In this document: one piece after another, positions 9,495 through 13,500 of the stretch
How positions within the stretch are numbered: the first letter of the stretch is position 1
How the letters are laid out: every line of letters starts with the position of its first letter
Assembly (NCBI RefSeq): GCF_008831285.2
Contig: NC_045148.1
Span: 17,461,002 to 17,474,501, forward strand
Direction: 5' to 3'
DNA length: 13,500 bases
Source: Nymphaea colorata
Lineage: Eukaryota > Streptophyta > Magnoliopsida > Nymphaeales > Nymphaeaceae
Notes under the pieces: generated by a model
Seen by the model: only the letters and a program-made list of their open reading frames with translations
The model's database searches: none
What the model was told of the DNA's origin: nothing
Translations under genes and position numbers: made by a program

Positions 9495-12400
9495 TCATGC
9501 TACAAGTTTGGCTTCTTCACAATCTGGTATTACGATGTCCAACCTCATCATTGGTTTATACTTGTCGGAAATCATGGCACCAGCCTGCACGCACAATTCA
9601 ACTACTGCCGGAGCCTTCCCATAATATGACTTGAGTGGGAAACTGAGTGGCGGCCCACTTGGATCTCTCACATGCCATACGTAGTTGGGAGGTACCACCT
9701 CGTCGAGTGTCGCGTCTTGCCATCCATGCTTACCATCCCGCCATTGGTGCTTGAATGAACCACACAACTTGGCATTGTGACCCCATGGCCCTACGTGCAC
9801 CTCTGAGCAGTAGCCGCATGCTTTCACACTATACTTCTTCATCAACTTTGCTGTTCCTCCTCTAACAGTTTCCCAAGCTTCAAGTGTCCTCTCTGCAAGA
9901 TCACGCAGTTCTGAATCTGGCATAGGGGGCGGATCAGGTGAAATGTTCAGACCATATGTATCCAGCTCTAGTAGTGCAGTCTGCTCACGTGTAGAACGCT
10001 TTGGCTCAACTACAAAACCACCGCGATCTATTACTTTCTTCCCTATCATGCGGATGGGGACAAGCCTTCTACGTGATGGGTACTCAGGCAAGTCCACACC
10101 GGCTTGAATGCATAACTCCACAACGGCTGGGATCCTGTCATAGTCAAACCTCTGCTCATGCTTGATACGCTTGCCAAACGGGTCATAGAGGTGGTAGGAG
10201 TCTATGGGGATGAGCACATCATTAACTGTGCCTCTGACCCATTCATGTTGTCCTCGGCGGTTACCATTCCCAGGACCCTGACAATCTTTCATCTCATGAC
10301 CAGTTAGGGCGATGTGTACTTCTGAGCAGTACCTACGATAAATAGAACTCATCTCATGGAGTAATTTATGTAATCCAGTTACACAAAATAGACACCAAAT
10401 CCCAGTCGAAATTGCTATATTTGGAACCAAAACATCCAAAATTAGCCACAATGAGAAAAATGAGTATATACCAAAAGACTATGGAAGTTGAAGCTACATG
10501 TTCATATCATGGTTAACAGGCCTTGCCATTATATATTCATACAAGACAGGCTGCAGATACATCCTACTGGAAGTTCTTCATTGCAGAGGTTTTAACAAAT
10601 GAATATGGCGATTATTCGATCTCCACACCCTATTGTTCTAACCATCAGATGCAAACAAAATCAGAATACTGTGAGTTCGAGGGAAGTGAAAAAGAGGACT
10701 GGTTTTCAATACATGAAAATTGAAAAGATGAAGAAGCTGTCTTCCTCTTTAGCCAAAAACTTGTTAGTCACAGTTTCTCTCCCAAAAAACTTTTGTGACA
10801 AAGTCAAAACTGAATCCCTTTGTTATAAGCTGCTCTTTTCCACTTAAGATGCTAGATAATGATTTTTAATGATGAAATTCACAGAAAGTACACATCTATG
10901 CAGCCAAAGCAGCCATATGTCATTGCGGACACTAAACATGCATGGAACTAATAGCTATTTTTAGGGCTCATTTGTTTGGGAGAATCCATGTTCTCTATCA
11001 AACAGTGGCGATCAGGAACACACCATTTTTGTTATTGAAGAACACTATTAAGTGTTCCAAATATTCCTGCTCTGCCTACAAAACAGCTGGTTAGAGAAAC
11101 AATAAAGTGTAATAGCTCTCAATGAGGGAAGAAGCACCCAGTCCCATACCAACATTTACCTGCAACCATACACTGGAACATAGTTGACAAGCACAGCCAG
11201 GCCTTTGATTAAAGCTTTCCATGCATCCAGAACCTGATACGCCACAGGAATTAGCCCAGGCACAAGTAGTCCATTTTTTGGGGGTTCAAGAGGCTTCTCT
11301 ATTCCCATCTGTGCAAGTTTCTTATCAGCCCTTGCAGCTCCTTGTATGGCTCTGAATGGAACTGGATATGGTTTCTTCTTATTCTTTGGGAGAATAGGAG
11401 GGAGATCAACATTGTGAGGATACTTGCGCTGCTGTTTGCCATCTGTGTCCAGCCTAGGCTTCTGAGAAACACAAAAGAAGGAATTTCTTGTTCTTTGCAC
11501 ATTCCCCTGAATTGGATGGATCCCAAACTGTGACATGCAGAAGCCACATTCAGAAAAGAAGAGGGTGCAAGAGAAGAACTAATGATTTCTAAGTACAAAA
11601 TTTTCCAGTAATGTAATATCACAATACAAACTAGGCAACGTAGTAGTTCAGAGGATTGCATTCATTCGAACTTCAACATCAAAGAATTTAGACATCAAAA
11701 CTCGAAGAAGTGACGTACTAAGCAGAAAAGGTAATACCGCTTAGTATCTCTACAGTTTTCAGAGATCAAGACCACAGTGTATTATACAATACGGAGCCGA
11801 AGTACCAGAGAAGGCAAGTGACATCTCTTCAATGAATCCACCTTCAAGGACATGAAATTCATTAAGTCCAGCTTGCCCTCTGGTATTCTAACGAGTAAAA
11901 ATCAAACTGTATCAGAAGCTAACCATATAGCATTGGTAAGCATTTCCTCAAAATGCTCATCAATTAGGAGCCCCATTTATTATCTCCCTGAGTGCTGTTC
12001 CTCTTTGCAGACAGATCGTTTTACATATAAGAAGTCCCGTAAACTGTTTGTTTCCTATATATTCCAGTGCTATTATCAGTATAATTGAACATCAAAATCT
12101 ACTACCAGCTAATAGTTTCCTCCTCTAACCCCGCTTCTCAGCCACAAAAACAAACTCAAAAGGAACAACGAGGAACGAACTCAGCATCGACACTTTGATT
12201 CCAAGAAACTAACAGAAAAAGAAGGAAAGATGCCAAAAATCAATGAAACGAACTAAAAGCAAGAAGGCCATGAGGAAAACCAGAACAAACCTTCAGCTGG
12301 ACAGCGTCAGAGCAACACCAACTCAAATTTTGAGCCCCTAGACATTAGAAAAACAAAGGAAGGAAGGTGAGGAGAAGAAAGCGGGACGAAAAGAAGAATA

Positions 12401-12552
12401 TCTGGGGAAAACCAACGAACCTCGAATTCTCTTTATCTCCGGCAGGTTGGGAGCGAGCTAACACCGGGAGAAAAACTGAATGAGAAGATAGAAACCAAAA
12501 AGAAAAAAGAGAACCGCGGGAGAGATGGAGAGAAAATGGCAACCCTAGACAT
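9495..12552 (-). CDS. APO1: APO1-like plastid RNA-binding protein (DUF794), 4 coding exons
   Basis: Exons on the - strand are 12552-12465, 12337-12291, 11527-11160 and 10332-9495; phases match at every junction, giving 1,341 nt and 446 residues (Arabidopsis APO1 is of similar size). In Arabidopsis, APO1 binds RNA in the chloroplast, promotes splicing of group II introns including ycf3 intron 2, and is needed for photosystem I. Residues 1 to about 84 are variable and rich in Ser and Phe with few acidic residues early on, like a transit peptide. The conserved part starts near V85 (VDLPPILPKNKKKPYP). Two zinc-ligand repeats of the form CxxCxxxHx5Hx4C lie at C167, C170, H174, H180, C185 and at C340, C343, H347, H353, C358; all ligands are intact. 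The VDLPP and Gly/Lys-rich N-terminal features point to APO1 rather than APO2. The last two exons are certain; exons 1 and 2 are inferred from phase and open frame. An in-frame ATG at 11536 would give a 404-residue protein with a shortened leader. Confidence 0.9.
10333..11159 (-). other. APO1 intron 3, with a small hairpin and a transposon-like end
   Basis: An 827-base GT-AG intron (TGCAG|GTAAAT to ATCGTAG|G) that splits the arginine codon inside the first zinc motif. It holds a perfect 7-base stem with a 4-base loop at 11040-11057 (GAACACT-ATTA-AGTGTTC). A GGGCTCATTTGTTTGGG word at about 10964-10980 resembles the ends of plant hAT-type elements. A matching opposite end was not found. Confidence 0.5.
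11528..12290 (-). other. APO1 intron 2
   Basis: A 763-base intron from donor GAAG|GTTTGT to an acceptor (GTCACAG) preceded by a long pyrimidine tract. The next exon opens with a phenylalanine codon. No recognisable repeat or RNA gene lies within. An alternative short coding start near 11862 is possible but less well supported. Confidence 0.5.
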
Positions 12553-12567
12553 GGGATTGCCTTCCCT

Positions 12568-12645
12568 CTATCCCCAAATTAAAGAAACGAAGAAGGAAAA
12601 AAGGCTTGGGTTATTCGGCTTTACCGTGACGGTCAAGCTCTCCAT
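12568..12645 (-). other. Possible upstream ORF in the APO1 leader
   Basis: If transcription starts near 12715, the first ATG met is at 12645. It opens a 25-codon frame (MESLTVTVKPNN...) ending in TAG at 12568-12570, only 15 bases before the main ATG at 12552. Such an upstream frame could reduce translation of the main product. If the transcript starts further downstream, it is not in the mRNA at all. Confidence 0.3.
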
Positions 12646-12740
12646 GGGAGCGAGCAGCAGCCCCAGAGCTCCACAAGAGGCGCCGGCATGCGTGGACTAC
12701 TCTCCTCTTCAAAAGGATGTGTTCATTCACCGCAAAACGG

Positions 12741-12765
12741 AGTTTTATTTATTAAGCGCCACGTT
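12741..12765 (-). promoter_or_regulatory. Probable APO1 core promoter: G-box/ABRE-like motif and TATA-like site
   Basis: On the - strand, AACGTGGC (12765-12758) is directly followed by a TATA-like TTAATAAATAAAACT (12755-12741). That places a likely transcript start about 12710-12720 and a leader of roughly 160 bases before the ATG at 12552. ACGTGGC is a core recognised by bZIP factors in light- and ABA-responsive plant promoters. The positions are suggestive only. Confidence 0.4.
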
Positions 12766-12930
12766 TTGGCGACATCTTTAAATATGAAGATCGCGTTTCT
12801 GAATTTATTAGCCAATATCTAATTTAAAATACACGGTACAATAGTGTAATGTCTTATTCTAATACTATTTGTTGCTTTCTTTTGCTAATAGTATTTGTTT
12901 TCTTTAAACTGTTAGAAATTTGCTCCTTGA

Positions 12931-12936
12931 TTTATT
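12931..12936 (-). terminator. Candidate poly(A) signal of the right-edge gene
   Basis: AATAAA on the - strand, 46 bases beyond the proposed stop codon at 12982-12984. Its position supports the reading of the adjacent open stretch as a last exon. Confidence 0.4.
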
Positions 12937-12981
12937 TAAGTGTTCCTTCTCTAATTGCAATAATCATACTTGTCTTTTGCT

Positions 12982-13500
12982 TTATAATGAATTGTTAAGT
13001 CTTAGTTTGTTGCATAGTTTTTTTCTTTTGAAAGTTGATTGAGCTATCTCTCTGGTGAAGGCGTCAACGATTTCTTTAGGCATATGCAGGCCATAATCAC
13101 AGCTTAGATCTTCTTCTTCAACAACAGTCCTACTTTGATATTATGTTGAAAAAGCAGAATAAACAAAGAAAAGAAAGTTTAACATGGTTTTGACTAAGGG
13201 AGGCACAACTATCAGCTTTGATAGCTCTTGTGCAGATTCTATATTTAAATTTACAAATCTATGACAAAGTTTTTTTTTTTTTGTGACCGATTTGTGCTAT
13301 GTACATAAAAGGTTTGCTCAAGCTAACCATCAAACTTGATAACAATGCCTTGTGTGATGAAGCCATTCTTTTTCCTTCTTATTCCCATTTTTAACATATA
13401 AGAATAAGATGCTGGAAGTAATGACATGTTGAATCAACCAGCCATGGATAGATAAACCTTTTTTCTGCAGCTCCTTCAAGCATCTCCATGGGAGGAATCT
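12982..13500 (-). CDS. Unidentified gene, last two exons (partial, enters from right edge)
   Basis: On the - strand a partial exon from the window edge to 13458 (...IPPMEMLEGAAEK) ends at donor AAAAAAG|GTTTAT in phase 2. A second exon starts at 13129 after acceptor AAAGTAG, preceded by a strong pyrimidine tract, and needs exactly one base to complete the split arginine codon. It then reads TVVEEED, later DYGLHMPKEIVDAFTREIA, and ends in a basic, Asn/Leu-rich tail at TAA (12984-12982), with AATAAA following. The intron is 328 bases. Matching phase, good splice sites, protein-like composition and the poly(A) signal together favour a real gene end. I do not recognise the family, and about 62 residues are too few to assign function. 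It is on the same strand as the APO1-like gene, whose promoter lies just downstream of it. Confidence 0.42.
13270..13282. repeat. (T)13 homopolymer
   Basis: A run of thirteen T within the proposed last intron of the right-edge gene. It is simple sequence with no other structure around it. Confidence 0.9.

Noticed and set aside
11806-11862. Alternative APO1 first exon on the - strand starting MNFMSLK, with phase 0 donors at 11842 or 11806.
   Set aside because: Phase fits the next exon, but the two-exon leader from 12552 explains a second good exon, gives a better transit peptide and lies beside a promoter-like region.
1-13500. Novel defence system, gene cluster, CRISPR array, tRNA or rRNA gene.
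   Set aside because: None is visible. The window has two ordinary plant housekeeping or organelle-related genes, one gene tail and repeat debris.

Overview
This is a stretch of flowering-plant nuclear DNA. The genes are split by GT-AG introns, the intergenic DNA is AT-rich and full of microsatellites and worn repeat fragments, and the two gene families that can be named (plant lipid phosphate phosphatase and APO) are typical of land plants. The clade cannot be fixed further from the sequence alone. There is no operon, CRISPR array, phage or bacterial element. No gene-level system looks undescribed; the interest lies in gene structure, repeats, and an unrecognised gene tail at the right edge.

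Layout from left to right. Positions 1-1950 are repeat-rich intergenic DNA: a TTA/TA tract, a GC-rich dispersed-repeat fragment, and a roughly 0.7 kb element whose ends resemble each other in inverted orientation. From about 2000 to about 7300 on the + strand lies an LPP2-like lipid phosphate phosphatase gene. It has a non-coding leader exon, a 1.37 kb leader intron and seven coding exons (3478-7107) that join in frame to give 315 residues, with all three PAP2 phosphatase motifs intact. Its 1.8 kb intron carries degenerate repeats and a (CA)16 tract, and its last intron carries a long imperfect hairpin.

Positions 7108-9290 are intergenic between convergent genes and hold a small cruciform-like hairpin, a (GAA)9 tract and a thrice-repeated 11-mer. 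From about 12700 down to about 9290 on the - strand is an APO1-like gene for a plastid RNA-binding protein of the APO (DUF794) family. Four coding exons (12552 to 9495), including a 47-nt one, join with matching phases to give 446 residues: a serine/phenylalanine-rich presumptive transit peptide followed by two zinc-ligand repeats.

At the right edge, on the - strand, two short pieces join in phase and end at a stop followed by AATAAA. They are probably the last two exons of another gene entering from beyond the window; I do not recognise its product.

The two named genes do not obviously work together. The phosphatase acts in membrane phosphatidic-acid metabolism and signalling, and the APO protein in plastid intron splicing and photosystem I biogenesis. 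They are simply neighbours, convergently transcribed.
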